Source of the DNA: an uncultured Clostridia bacterium
GTDB lineage: Bacteria; Bacillota; Clostridia; Oscillospirales; Acutalibacteraceae
DNA length: 40,754 nt
Direction of reading: 5' to 3'
NCBI GenBank assembly: GCA_947624285.1
Contig: CANQJS010000013.1
Span: 1-40,754 of the forward strand
How positions within the stretch are numbered: position 1 is the first letter of the stretch; every line of letters starts with the position of its first letter. Positions 16,410 to 25,432 of this stretch are shown here, piece after piece. Both the position numbers and the translations under genes were made by a program. A model generated the notes under the pieces. The model made no database searches and was not told the origin of the DNA. It saw nothing but the letters and a program-made list of their open reading frames with translations.

Positions 16410-17624
16410 TTATTTGCCGTAAACAGATTTTATGCGCTCAACCGCTTCTATCGTTTTTTCGTAATTGCCGAAGCCCGTCAGCCTGAGATAGCCCTCTCCG
16501 CTCGGACCGAAGCCTGAGCCGGGAGTGCCAACAACGCGGCATTTTTCAAGCAGATCGTCGAAAAATTCCCACGAGGTCATACCGTCCGGAACGGCAAGCC
16601 ACACATACGGAGAGTTTACGCCGCCGTAGCATTTGAAGCCCGCTTCGGTAAGTCCGTCAAAAATTGTTTTAACATTCCTGCGGTAATATTCTATAACCTC
16701 TTTCGTCTGCCGCTTTCCCTCTTCGCTGTAAACAGCTTGAGCCGCGCGCTGTGTTATGTAGCTTACGCCGTTGAATTTAGTCGCCTGCCTGCGCGCCCAC
16801 ATAGCGTTCAGGCTCGCGCCCTCAAACACAAGCTCCTTCGGAACTACCGTATAGCCGCAGCGAACGCCCGTAAAGCCCGCCGTCTTTGAAAAAGAGCGGA
16901 ACTCGATGGCGCATTTTTTCGCGCCCTCGATTTCATATATCGACCTTGGCGAGCCGTCCGTTATAAACGCCTCGTATGCCGAATCGAAAAGTATGAGGGA
17001 ATTATTTTTAAGGGCGTAGCTCACCCATTTTTCAAGCTCTTGCTTTGACGCCGCCGTGCCTATGGGATTATTCGGGAAGCAAAGATAGATAATATCCGCC
17101 TTCTCCTTCGGGAGCTCCGGCATAAAGCCGTTTTCAACGGTGCAGGGCATATAGATTATATTGTCAAAAAGTCCGTCCTCGCCCTTGTCGCCGCTTCTGC
17201 CCGCCATAATATTGGTGTCAAGATAAACGGGATAAACGGGATCGCAGATCGCCACTTTGTTATCGACGCTGAAAATATCGCCGATATTGCCGCAGTCGGA
17301 TTTCGCGCCGTCGGAAAGGAATATCTCGTCCGTGTTTATATCTATTCCCCTGTCGGCATAATCGTTTTTGCGAATCGCCTCAAGTATAAAATCATAGCCG
17401 TATTCGGGCGGATAGCCTTTGAAGGTCGCCTCGTTCGCCATATCGTCCACCGCCTTGTGCATCGCCTCGATAACCGCGGGAACAAGGGGCTTTGTAACAT
17501 CGCCTATTGAAAGGCGGATCACTTCCTCATCGGGGTGCGCCTGCTGATATTCCCGCTGTTTTCTCGCAACGGTGGCAAAAAGATAAGAGCCCTCTACTTT
17601 CAGGAAATTTTCGTTTATTTTCAT
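16410..17624 (-). CDS. dapL: LL-diaminopimelate aminotransferase
   Basis: 404 residues, class I PLP aminotransferase of the DapL type. It converts tetrahydrodipicolinate directly to LL-diaminopimelate, bypassing succinylated or acetylated intermediates. Motifs: [20 protein letters not shown] near the N-terminus, [13 protein letters not shown] (about 182-194) and [17 protein letters not shown] with the PLP lysine in SFSKTAGF (about 242-250). It lies 19 bp after dapF, which uses its product, in the same minus-strand operon. Confidence 0.95.
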   Translation of the reverse strand: MKINENFLKVEGSYLFATVARKQREYQQAHPDEEVIRLSIGDVTKPLVPAVIEAMHKAVDDMANEATFKGYPPEYGYDFILEAIRKNDYADRGIDINTDEIFLSDGAKSDCGNIGDIFSVDNKVAICDPVYPVYLDTNIMAGRSGDKGEDGLFDNIIYMPCTVENGFMPELPKEKADIIYLCFPNNPIGTAASKQELEKWVSYALKNNSLILFDSAYEAFITDGSPRSIYEIEGAKKCAIEFRSFSKTAGFTGVRCGYTVVPKELVFEGASLNAMWARRQATKFNGVSYITQRAAQAVYSEEGKRQTKEVIEYYRRNVKTIFDGLTEAGFKCYGGVNSPYVWLAVPDGMTSWEFFDDLLEKCRVVGTPGSGFGPSGEGYLRLTGFGNYEKTIEAVERIKSVYGK

Positions 17625-17643
17625 ATTTTTATCCTCCTTGAAT

Positions 17644-18483
17644 TCATAAATTTATCTCTCCGCTGAAAACGGTCGTTGCGGGCCCCGTCATAAAGACGCT
17701 GTCCTCCTCGTTTCCGCTCCAGCTTATTTCAAGCTCGCCGCCGCGAAGATGAACGGTGACCTCATTGTCGGCATAGCCGTTTATTATCGCCGCCACTACC
17801 GAAGCGCATGTGCCCGTGCCGCAGGCAAGGGTCTCCCCCGTGCCTCTTTCCCACACGCGCATATCAAGATTTTTTCTTCCCCTCAAATTAACAAATTCCG
17901 TGTTTACTCTTTCGGGGAACGCCGGATGATGCTCAAAAGCCGGGCCTATTTTTTCAAGCTCAAGCTCCGCTACGGGAATATCGGTGAACACCACGGCGTG
18001 GGGATTTCCCATCGAAACGCAGGTCATCTCGTATTCCTCGCCGTTTACCTTGATTTTTTCGTTCACCGCTCTTTCCTTATCGCATATAACAGGAATATCA
18101 CTTGCCCTCAAAATCGGTTTGCCCATATCCACCTTAACGGAGACGACTGCGCCGTTATCCACATTGAGGTCGATATATTTCACGGCGCCCATCGAAACGA
18201 CGGATATGCTTTTTTTATCCGTAAGCCCGTTTTCGTAAACATATTTCGCAACACAGCGTATGCCGTTGCCGCACATCTGGGCGCGCGAGCCGTCGGCATT
18301 ATACATCACCATTTCAAAATCCGCGATATCCGACGGTTTTATTATGATGAGCCCGTCAGCACCTATGCCGAAATGGCGGTCCGAAACGACAACAGCCGCC
18401 TTAGCCTCGTCGTCAATATGCTCCTCAAAGCCGTTTACATAAACATAATCGTTGCCGCAGCCGTGCATTTTTGTGAATTTCAA
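17644..18483 (-). CDS. dapF: diaminopimelate epimerase
   Basis: Cofactor-independent racemase turning LL- into meso-diaminopimelate for peptidoglycan and lysine. The two catalytic cysteines appear in MCGNGIRC (N-terminal half) and ACGTGTCAS (C-terminal half). I choose a TTG start at 18483: GGAG lies 8 nt upstream and the protein then begins [13 protein letters not shown] after the initiator, as in the family, giving 279 residues. A longer frame to 18549 would overlap the ANTAR gene and add an unrelated 22-residue head. Separated by 25 bp from the ANTAR gene. Confidence 0.94.
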   Translation of the reverse strand: MKFTKMHGCGNDYVYVNGFEEHIDDEAKAAVVVSDRHFGIGADGLIIIKPSDIADFEMVMYNADGSRAQMCGNGIRCVAKYVYENGLTDKKSISVVSMGAVKYIDLNVDNGAVVSVKVDMGKPILRASDIPVICDKERAVNEKIKVNGEEYEMTCVSMGNPHAVVFTDIPVAELELEKIGPAFEHHPAFPERVNTEFVNLRGRKNLDMRVWERGTGETLACGTGTCASVVAAIINGYADNEVTVHLRGGELEISWSGNEEDSVFMTGPATTVFSGEINL

Positions 18484-18508
18484 AAGATCATCTCCGTCAT
18501 AAGCTCCT

Positions 18509-19024
18509 CTAAGCGAGTGTTTCAAGAATATCCATAGCCGTTTGAACAAGCTTTTTGCCGTTTCTCATACTTTCCTGCTGCAAATATTTATGCGCCTGAA
18601 GCTCGCTCATACCGCGAAGGCTCATAAGCGCCTGTTTTGCCTTTGATATGTAGCCGTTGTCGTCATCGCTGCGTTTTGTAAAGCCCGACTTTGAGGCGGC
18701 AAGCACCCCTATGGTCTGCAAAAAATCATCGGTGTTTATCGGCAGCGGAAGCGTTATCATATTTCCCATATACTGCTCCGTGCCGTTTTTTGAAAGCGCC
18801 ACAACATCAAAATCCACGGGCAGAGAGCCCGCAAGCTCCGCGGAGGACATATCCCTCATAATGAACGGGCAAACGATGATTCCGCGTTTTTTTGTTTGAG
18901 AGATCTTCAGCGCCGACGCTCCCAGAGCGCAGATATGCGACACATGAAATCCGCCGCGTTCGATAAGCGCGCGTATCGACATTGCCGTTTCCCTTACGGG
19001 ATAAACAATGATAACATCTTTCAC
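18509..19024 (-). CDS. ANTAR-domain protein with degenerate receiver
   Basis: 171 residues from a GTG at 19024 (AAAGAGGAGG 8 nt upstream). Residues 1 to about 110 look like a response-regulator receiver fold. However, where the phospho-acceptor Asp is expected after strand 3 the sequence reads IIVCPFIMRDMS (C52-P53). Residues about 118-171 form the ANTAR domain: YISKAKQALMSLRGMSELQAHKYLQQESMRNGKKLVQTA. ANTAR proteins bind paired hexaloop RNA hairpins and prevent transcription termination. It is the first gene of the operon with dapF, dapL, purC and purB. I saw no clear dual-hairpin target in the window. Confidence 0.85.
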   Translation of the reverse strand: MKDVIIVYPVRETAMSIRALIERGGFHVSHICALGASALKISQTKKRGIIVCPFIMRDMSSAELAGSLPVDFDVVALSKNGTEQYMGNMITLPLPINTDDFLQTIGVLAASKSGFTKRSDDDNGYISKAKQALMSLRGMSELQAHKYLQQESMRNGKKLVQTAMDILETLA

Positions 19025-19051
19025 CGCGCACGCCTCCTCTTTAACAGACCT

Positions 19052-19081
19052 ATTATGCCATAAATAATAAACGGCAGTCAA
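19052..19081 (-). promoter_or_regulatory. promoter of ANTAR-dapF-dapL-purC-purB operon
   Basis: Minus strand TTGACT (19076-19081), 18-bp spacer, CATAAT (19052-19057), about 28 nt before the ANTAR start codon. Confidence 0.6.
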
Positions 19082-19121
19082 TAGATAAATAATTTATTTC
19101 TTATTTTAGGCATTCTACATA

Positions 19122-19398
19122 TAGCTGAGGAGAGTTGAACACAATAAGGTTTTTGCGGGCTTATTTACGCAAATACCGCTTCAAACCCCTTGTCAATACG
19201 CGAGTATTGACTTCGGCGTTTTCATTGTCTTTGCAAAAATCCTCACCGCAAAAACTGCTTTGCATCCCACGGCGAGGAGTTTTTGAGGGATTTTTGCTTT
19301 TTTCGACGCAGGCGGGCTGGCGCCCGCCAAGAAGAAAAGGGGAAAAATAACCAAAAAGAACCGCCGTGGGACTTATCGGGTTCATCTCCCCTCAGCTA
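19122..19398. mobile_element. MITE-like element with terminal inverted repeats
   Basis: Left end TAGCTGAGGAGAG (19122-19134) and right end CTCCCCTCAGCTA (19386-19398) are inverted repeats differing at one position; both flanks continue TATA outside, compatible with a TA target. The 277-bp body has no convincing gene. It contains several hairpins: GTCAATAC-GCGA-GTATTGAC (19192-19211), a GCAAAAATCC / GGATTTTTGC pair, and GGCGGGC/GCCCGCC near 19311-19328. The left 70 bp reappear in inverted orientation at 34047-34113. Confidence 0.7.
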
Positions 19399-19679
19399 TA
19401 GTTGCACGCATTTTTTGCATAGCGATTGCTTTGAAAAATTCCTTTAATTTACATTGCACAAATTTTAATGCGATTTTTACAACACATTGCACAATTATAG
19501 GAAAATTTAAAAATATATTTTAAACAAATTAGACAAAAAAGCCTTGAATAACACTTTGCGTAATGTTATAATCATTTTATAAATCGGCAAAATATCGGCG
19601 GCGGCGAAAATCCGAGCGGCGTCGCTCACGGCTCACTTCCCTTCGGAAAAAAGGAAAAGAGGAGAAAAAGAAACTGTTT
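19399..19679 (+). other. AT-rich intergenic region and leader before glgB
   Basis: No gene is seen. AT-rich DNA holds the glgB promoter at 19544-19572; downstream of it is a roughly 100-nt leader with a GC-rich block (19597-19640: GGCGGCGGCG..., GAGCGGCGTCGCTC) that could fold. I recognise no known riboswitch. Confidence 0.5.
19544..19572 (+). promoter_or_regulatory. SigA promoter of the glycogen operon
   Basis: TTGAAT (19544-19549), 17-bp spacer, TATAAT (19567-19572), 107 bp before the glgB ATG. Confidence 0.78.
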
Positions 19680-21569
19680 ATGGCTGAAATAAAAGAAGAA
19701 TATCAATTCCCGATTTATTTATTTAAAAAAGGCGAAAACTATAAGGCATATGAGTTTTTCGGAGCGCATAGATTAAAAGAGGACGAGTTTGCTTTCAGGG
19801 TCTGGGCTCCTAACGCCAAAGCCGTTTCCCTCGCGGGAGATTTCAATAATTGGGACGCGGAGGCAAATTATCTTTTGCCGATAGCCCCCGGCATATGGGA
19901 ATGTATAATCAGCGGCGTTAAAATATACGACTGCTATAAATATATGATACGCACAAAGGACGGCAGAACTCTTGCAAAGTGCGACCCGTACGGATTTCAC
20001 AGCGAAACACGCCCCGCGAACGCCACCAAGGTCTATGAAATAGACGGCTATGAGTGGCACGACGAGGAATGGAAAAGGAATAACAGGCAGGAAAATATCC
20101 TTGAAAAGCCCGTAAATATATATGAGATCCATTTCGGCTCGTGGAAAAAATACGCCGACGGCAGTTTTCTTTCCTACAGGGATATGGCGGAGCAGCTTGT
20201 GCCGTATGTTAAGGATATGGGCTACACGCATATTGAGATGATGCCCGTTATGGAGTATCCTTTTGACGGCTCGTGGGGCTATCAGGTAACAGGATATTTT
20301 GCCCCAACATCCCGCTACGGCACGCCGAAGGATCTTATGTATTTTGTTGACAAGTGTCATCAGGCAGGGATCGGCGTTATTTTGGACTGGGTCCCCGCGC
20401 ATTTCCCAAAGGACGCCCACGGACTTTATGAATTTGACGGCGAGCCGCTCTATGAATATTCCGATATGAGAAAAGGCGAGCACAAGGAATGGGGCACGCG
20501 GGTCTTTGATTACGGCAGAAACGAAGTAAAGAGCTTTCTGATGTCCTCCGCTATGTATTGGGCGGAAAAATATCATTTTGACGGTTTGCGTGTAGACGCC
20601 GTCGCCTCCATGCTTTATCTTGATTACGGGAGAAAGGACGGCGAATGGGTCGCCAACATCCACGGCGGCAGAGAGCATCTTGAGGCGGTTGAATTCTTTA
20701 AGTCACTCAACAGCGCGATGTTCAAGGAGCACCCCGGCGTTATGATGATAGCCGAGGAATCCACCGCTTGGCCTATGATAACGATGCCGCCCGATGTGGG
20801 AGGTCTCGGCTTCAATTTCAAATGGAATATGGGCTGGATGAACGATATGCTTCGCTACATTTCACTTGACCCCGTTTTCAGAAAGCATAATCACGAATGC
20901 ATAACATTCAGCTTTTTCTACGCTTTTTCCGAAAACTTTATTCTTCCGATAAGCCACGACGAGGTGGTGCACGGAAAGTGCAGCCTGCTCAGCAAAATGC
21001 CGGGCGAATACGATATGAAATTTGATTCGATGAGGCTGTTTCTTTCATATATGACGGCGCACCCCGGCAAAAAGCTACTGTTTATGGGGCAGGAATTCGG
21101 GCAATTCAAGGAATGGGCGTTTCAGGAGGAGCTCGACTGGGTGCTGCTTGATTTTGAAAAGCACAGAAAGCTCCGGCGCTTTTCAAAGGAGCTGAATCAT
21201 TTTTATCTTGAGCATCCCGAGCTTTGGGAGATAGACTACAGCTGGGAGGGCTTCAGCTGGATCTCCGGCGACGATAAAGACAATTCAACGATCGCATTCC
21301 GCAGGATAGGAAAAAGCGGAGACGAGATCATCGCGATATTTAATTTCACGCCGGTGTCTCACGATGAATATCGCATAGGCGTTCCCGAAAAAGGCGTTTA
21401 CAAGGTGGTATTTGACAGCGCCCTTTCAAAATTCGGAGGCGGCAAGCCGAGGCTTTCCGGCACATACAAGACCTCTGCCAAGCCGATGCACGGCTTCAAT
21501 CAGAGTATCGGAGTAAAGTTAGGCGGATTAAATGCCTTATTTCTTAAAAAAACAAGTAAGGAGAATTAA
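19680..21569 (+). CDS. glgB: 1,4-alpha-glucan branching enzyme
   Basis: 629 residues, GH13 branching enzyme that introduces alpha-1,6 branches into glycogen. A CBM48 domain (about 25-110, [20 protein letters not shown]) precedes the catalytic barrel. Motifs: [26 protein letters not shown] (nucleophile D306), [10 protein letters not shown] (acid/base E359) and [10 protein letters not shown] (D427). The C-terminal all-beta domain ends about residue 620. First gene of glgB-glgC-glgD-glgA, 2 bp before glgC. The GGAG before the ATG is unusually far away (about 14 nt). Confidence 0.96.
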   Translation: MAEIKEEYQFPIYLFKKGENYKAYEFFGAHRLKEDEFAFRVWAPNAKAVSLAGDFNNWDAEANYLLPIAPGIWECIISGVKIYDCYKYMIRTKDGRTLAKCDPYGFHSETRPANATKVYEIDGYEWHDEEWKRNNRQENILEKPVNIYEIHFGSWKKYADGSFLSYRDMAEQLVPYVKDMGYTHIEMMPVMEYPFDGSWGYQVTGYFAPTSRYGTPKDLMYFVDKCHQAGIGVILDWVPAHFPKDAHGLYEFDGEPLYEYSDMRKGEHKEWGTRVFDYGRNEVKSFLMSSAMYWAEKYHFDGLRVDAVASMLYLDYGRKDGEWVANIHGGREHLEAVEFFKSLNSAMFKEHPGVMMIAEESTAWPMITMPPDVGGLGFNFKWNMGWMNDMLRYISLDPVFRKHNHECITFSFFYAFSENFILPISHDEVVHGKCSLLSKMPGEYDMKFDSMRLFLSYMTAHPGKKLLFMGQEFGQFKEWAFQEELDWVLLDFEKHRKLRRFSKELNHFYLEHPELWEIDYSWEGFSWISGDDKDNSTIAFRRIGKSGDEIIAIFNFTPVSHDEYRIGVPEKGVYKVVFDSALSKFGGGKPRLSGTYKTSAKPMHGFNQSIGVKLGGLNALFLKKTSKEN

Positions 21570-21571
21570 AA

Positions 21572-22780
21572 ATGGCGCATAAATCAAATGTTGTGGCAAT
21601 GCTGCTTGCGGGCGGACAGGGAAGCCGCCTCGGAGTGCTCACAAAAAATATTGCCAAGCCCGCCGTTCCCTACGGCGGAAATTACAGAATAATAGATTTC
21701 CCGCTTTCAAACTGCGTAAACAGCGGCATTTACACCGTCGGCGTTCTTACTCAGTATCAGCCTCTTGAGCTCAACGACTATCTCGGCAACGGTCAGCCGT
21801 GGGATCTTGACAGGATAAACGGCGGCGTGCATGTGCTTTCGCCGTATGAGGCGATAGGGGGCGCCGAATGGTACAAGGGAACTGCCAACGCCATTTACCA
21901 AAATATAAACTTCATCGAAAAATATGACCCCGAATATGTTGTGATCCTGTCGGGCGACCATATTTACAAGATGAATTATGCCAAAATGGTGGATTTTCAC
22001 AAGAAAAACGACGCCGCCTGCACAATTGCCGTGCTTGAGGTGCCGTGGGAGGAAGCTCCCCGTTTCGGGATACTTGCCACCGATGAAAACAACAAGATAT
22101 ATGAATTTGCCGAGAAGCCCGCTAAGCCGAAATCAAACAAGGCTTCAATGGGAGTTTATGTTTTCAGCTGGGATAAGCTGAGGCAATATCTTATACAAGA
22201 CGAAAACACAAAAGGCTCATCCAACGATTTCGGAAAAAACATAATCCCCACTATGCTTAACGCGGGAGAGAGAATGTTTGCGTTCCCATTTAAGGGCTAT
22301 TGGAAAGATGTCGGCACGATAGATTCGCTTTGGGAAGCCAACCTCGATATAATCAACCCAAATGTTGACCTTGATCTGAGCGATACGAGCTGGAGGATAT
22401 ACAGCCGCAATCCAAGCGCGCCGCCGCATTATATCGGTAAGAACGCGAGGGTGGACGGCTCTTCCGTTTCAGAGGGCTGCGAGATAGAGGGCAGCGTAGA
22501 ATACAGCGTTATATCGAGCAATGTTGTGATTGAAGAGGGCGCGGATGTAAGATACAGCGTAATAATGCCGGGAACTACCGTAAAGAAAGGCGCAAAGGTC
22601 TATTATTCGATAATAGCGGAAAACGCCGTTATCGGCGAAAACGCCAAGATAGGCGAGATACCCGAGCAGCTTGAAAACCCCGAAAACTGGGGAATAGCCG
22701 TTGTAGGCTCGGGCGCCGTGATCACGCAGGGCAAATTTGTTGAGCCCGGCGCGATGATAAAATCCAAAGAGGAGGTTTAA
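21572..22780 (+). CDS. glgC: glucose-1-phosphate adenylyltransferase, catalytic subunit
   Basis: 402 residues. It makes ADP-glucose from glucose 1-phosphate and ATP. The nucleotidyltransferase loop [26 protein letters not shown] retains GGxGxRL and [21 protein letters not shown] carries the metal-binding Asp; FAEKP follows. The C-terminal third is a left-handed beta-helix with hexapeptide-like repeats. TAAGGAGAAT precedes the ATG. In Firmicutes this GlgC pairs with GlgD, the next gene, to form a heterotetramer. Confidence 0.96.
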   Translation: MAHKSNVVAMLLAGGQGSRLGVLTKNIAKPAVPYGGNYRIIDFPLSNCVNSGIYTVGVLTQYQPLELNDYLGNGQPWDLDRINGGVHVLSPYEAIGGAEWYKGTANAIYQNINFIEKYDPEYVVILSGDHIYKMNYAKMVDFHKKNDAACTIAVLEVPWEEAPRFGILATDENNKIYEFAEKPAKPKSNKASMGVYVFSWDKLRQYLIQDENTKGSSNDFGKNIIPTMLNAGERMFAFPFKGYWKDVGTIDSLWEANLDIINPNVDLDLSDTSWRIYSRNPSAPPHYIGKNARVDGSSVSEGCEIEGSVEYSVISSNVVIEEGADVRYSVIMPGTTVKKGAKVYYSIIAENAVIGENAKIGEIPEQLENPENWGIAVVGSGAVITQGKFVEPGAMIKSKEEV

Positions 22781-22783
22781 GCG

Positions 22784-23908
22784 ATGAACGGAAATAAGGT
22801 TATCGGAATGATTTTCGCGAACATTCACGAAGAAGCGCTTGACGGCTTAACGGCGATGAGAACTATGGGCTCGGTGCCGTTTTGCTCCCGTTACAGGCTT
22901 ATAGATTTTCCTCTTTCAAATATGGTAAACGGCGGAATAACAAAGATCGGCGTTATAACCAACGCGAACTTTCAATCTCTTATGGACCATGTGGGCAAGG
23001 GCAAGCCGTGGGATCTGAGCAGAAAAACGGACGGTCTGTTCATTTTGCCGCCGTTCAATGTCGGCACAGCCTCCATCTGGGGCAACAGGATAGACGCCAT
23101 TTACGGCAACAAGGGCTTCCTTGAGCAGAGCAATCAAACATATGTGGTGCTAAGCGACTGCAACAATGTGCTTTCGCTCGACTATGAGGTGCTGTTCAAC
23201 GCTCACGAAAAATCTGGCGCGGATATAACGATAGTAGGCGTAAAAGCCCCGATGCCCGAGGGAATAGGCTCGATACTCTGCTTTGACAAGGTAGAGGAGG
23301 ACGGGCGGATATCCGAAATGAGCCTTGACAGAAGCGGTGAAGGAGATGTTTTCCACAGCGTAAATATAATTCTTATGAAAAAATATCTTCTTGAATCTCT
23401 CATCTCCACCGCACATTCCAAAAACGAGATCTCTTTCCAGAGAAATATTATTATGGCGAACGCCGAAAATCTGAAAATATACGCATTTGACGCAACGGAT
23501 TGCTTTGTCGGCACTCTTTCCTCGATTCAGGCATATTATGATGTTTCAATGAGCCTGCTTGAAAGGGAGAACAGGCACAGACTTTTTGCCCCGGGCAAGC
23601 CGATATACACAAAGGAACGCGACGATATGCCCTCCATTTACGGTATGGAATCGCATCTCACAAATTCCCTCGCGGCGGACGGCTGCATAATCGAGGGCAC
23701 AGTTGAGAACTCGATCATATTTAAGGGCGTTAAGATAGGTAAGGGCGCCGTTATCAAAAACTCCATACTTATGCAGGACACCGTGATAGGTGAAAACACA
23801 AAACTGAACTGCGTTATCGCAGATAAGGATGTAAACATCAAATCGGGCGTTGAGCTTTCGGGCGCGCCCACATTCCCCGTTTTGCTTTCAAAGGGAACGA
23901 GGATCTGA
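22784..23908 (+). CDS. glgD: GlgD, regulatory ADP-glucose pyrophosphorylase-like subunit
   Basis: 374 residues, homologous to GlgC but lacking the GGxGxRL nucleotide loop: the N-terminus reads IGMIFANIHEEALDGLTAMRTMGSVPF, and the rest of the fold (YRLIDFPLSNMVNGGITKIG) is kept. This is the expected pattern for GlgD, a largely non-catalytic partner that activates GlgC in Firmicutes. Starts 3 bp after glgC with GAGGAGG overlapping the glgC end. Confidence 0.95.
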   Translation: MNGNKVIGMIFANIHEEALDGLTAMRTMGSVPFCSRYRLIDFPLSNMVNGGITKIGVITNANFQSLMDHVGKGKPWDLSRKTDGLFILPPFNVGTASIWGNRIDAIYGNKGFLEQSNQTYVVLSDCNNVLSLDYEVLFNAHEKSGADITIVGVKAPMPEGIGSILCFDKVEEDGRISEMSLDRSGEGDVFHSVNIILMKKYLLESLISTAHSKNEISFQRNIIMANAENLKIYAFDATDCFVGTLSSIQAYYDVSMSLLERENRHRLFAPGKPIYTKERDDMPSIYGMESHLTNSLAADGCIIEGTVENSIIFKGVKIGKGAVIKNSILMQDTVIGENTKLNCVIADKDVNIKSGVELSGAPTFPVLLSKGTRI

Positions 23909-23919
23909 CGGAGGTAAAA

Positions 23920-25341
23920 ATGAAAGTACTTTATGTTGCATCCGAGGCCAATCCGTGGATGGCTTCGGGCGGTCTGGGAGATGTTGCGGGCTCACTTCCG
24001 ATCGCGCTTCGTAAGCGCCTTGTGGGTTGCCGTGTGGTTATGCCCCTTTACGATTCTATCAAGCAGGAATACAAGGATAAAATGCGTTTTATCACATCAA
24101 TATCCGTGCCCGTAAGCTGGCGCAGGCAATACTGCGGTATATTTGAGGCAAAGCTCAACGGCGTTGTATTCTATTTTCTCGACAATCAGTATTATTTTAA
24201 GAGAGACGGCATTTACGGTCACTACGACGATGCGGAGCGTTTCGCGTTTTTTGCGAGAGCCGCCCTTGAGATAATCCCCGCCATAGGCTGGAAGCCCGAT
24301 ATTATCCACTGCAACGACTGGCAGAGCGCTCTCACTCCCCTTTATTACAGTTGTTATTATGCCAATCAATACGGCTTTGAAAACATAAAAACAGTTTTTA
24401 CAATTCACAATATCCAGTATCAGGGCAAGTACGGCAACGAGCTTTTGGAGGATGTTTTGGGTATCGCCCCCGAGTATTACAGCCTAATTCAATACGACGG
24501 ACTTGTGAATTTCCTCAAGGCGGGAATAGAATGCGCCAACAAGGTCACCACCGTTTCTCCGAGCTATGCAAGGGAGATACTCGACCCGTGGTATTCCTAC
24601 GGTCTTGACCCCATTCTCAATCAGAGAAGCTGGAAGCTTTGCGGCATTCTCAACGGCATCGACACGGAGAGCTATGACCCCGAAACAGACCCCGCTATTT
24701 GGAAAAACTACAGCGCCGCCGATTTTTCCGGCAAGGCGGAAAACAAGGAAAATCTGCAAAAAACGATGGGGCTTACGGTCGATCCGAATGTGCCGATAAT
24801 CGGGATCGTCACCCGCCTTGTCGGCCACAAGGGCGTTGACCTTATGAAAGAGGTGCTGGAAAAGAGCCTTTGGGAGAGAAATGTTCAATATGTTGTTCTC
24901 GGCTCAGGCGAATGGCAGTATGAGAGCTTTTTCCGCGAGCTGCACGACAAATATCCCGATAAGGTTGGGCTTCGGCTCGGTTTTGTGCCCGATCTTGCGA
25001 GGAAGATATACGCCGGCGCCGATCTTTTCCTGATGCCAAGCAAGAGCGAGCCCTGCGGCCTTTCACAGATGGTGGCTTTGCGCTACGGCACCGTGCCCAT
25101 AGTGCGCGAGACGGGCGGACTTAAAGACTCCATAACAGACAGCGGCGACGGCGAGGGCAACGGCTTTACATTTAAAACATACGACGCCTACGATATGCTC
25201 GGCGCGATATACAGGGGAATCGACGCGTTTTCAGACAGGGATCATTGGAAGATACTTGTTGAGCGCGCGCTCAACTGCGATATGAGCTGGGGCAAATCCG
25301 CAAACGAATACATAAAGATGTATAAATCACTTTTAAAATAA
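23920..25341 (+). CDS. glgA: glycogen synthase, GT5 family
   Basis: 473 residues. It transfers glucose from ADP-glucose to the non-reducing end of the glucan. N-terminal GT5 motif is KVLYVASEANPWMASGGLGD; the usual KTGGL is ASGGL here. Others: HCNDWQSALTPL, NGIDTESYDP and the C-terminal nucleotide-sugar site MPSKSEPCGLSQMVALRYGT. ACGGAGG is 7 nt before the ATG. Last gene of the operon, followed by the terminator at 25366-25402. Confidence 0.96.
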   Translation: MKVLYVASEANPWMASGGLGDVAGSLPIALRKRLVGCRVVMPLYDSIKQEYKDKMRFITSISVPVSWRRQYCGIFEAKLNGVVFYFLDNQYYFKRDGIYGHYDDAERFAFFARAALEIIPAIGWKPDIIHCNDWQSALTPLYYSCYYANQYGFENIKTVFTIHNIQYQGKYGNELLEDVLGIAPEYYSLIQYDGLVNFLKAGIECANKVTTVSPSYAREILDPWYSYGLDPILNQRSWKLCGILNGIDTESYDPETDPAIWKNYSAADFSGKAENKENLQKTMGLTVDPNVPIIGIVTRLVGHKGVDLMKEVLEKSLWERNVQYVVLGSGEWQYESFFRELHDKYPDKVGLRLGFVPDLARKIYAGADLFLMPSKSEPCGLSQMVALRYGTVPIVRETGGLKDSITDSGDGEGNGFTFKTYDAYDMLGAIYRGIDAFSDRDHWKILVERALNCDMSWGKSANEYIKMYKSLLK

Positions 25342-25365
25342 CAAAATTTAATTGAGCGTAATATA

Positions 25366-25402
25366 AAGCGGCCGGAAGCATTGATTTTCCGACCGCTTTT
25401 TG
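25366..25402 (+). terminator. terminator of glycogen operon
   Basis: AAGCGGCCGGAA (25366-25377) pairs with TTCCGACCGCTT (25387-25398; one mismatch), 9-nt loop, followed by TTT. Confidence 0.85.
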
Positions 25403-25432
25403 CTATTATGAAGCTGTTGGGGGAATGGCGAT

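Noticed and set aside
22784-23908. GlgD as a broken duplicate of GlgC
   Set aside because: Loss of the catalytic loop is the normal state of GlgD in Firmicutes, and the gene is intact in a complete operon.
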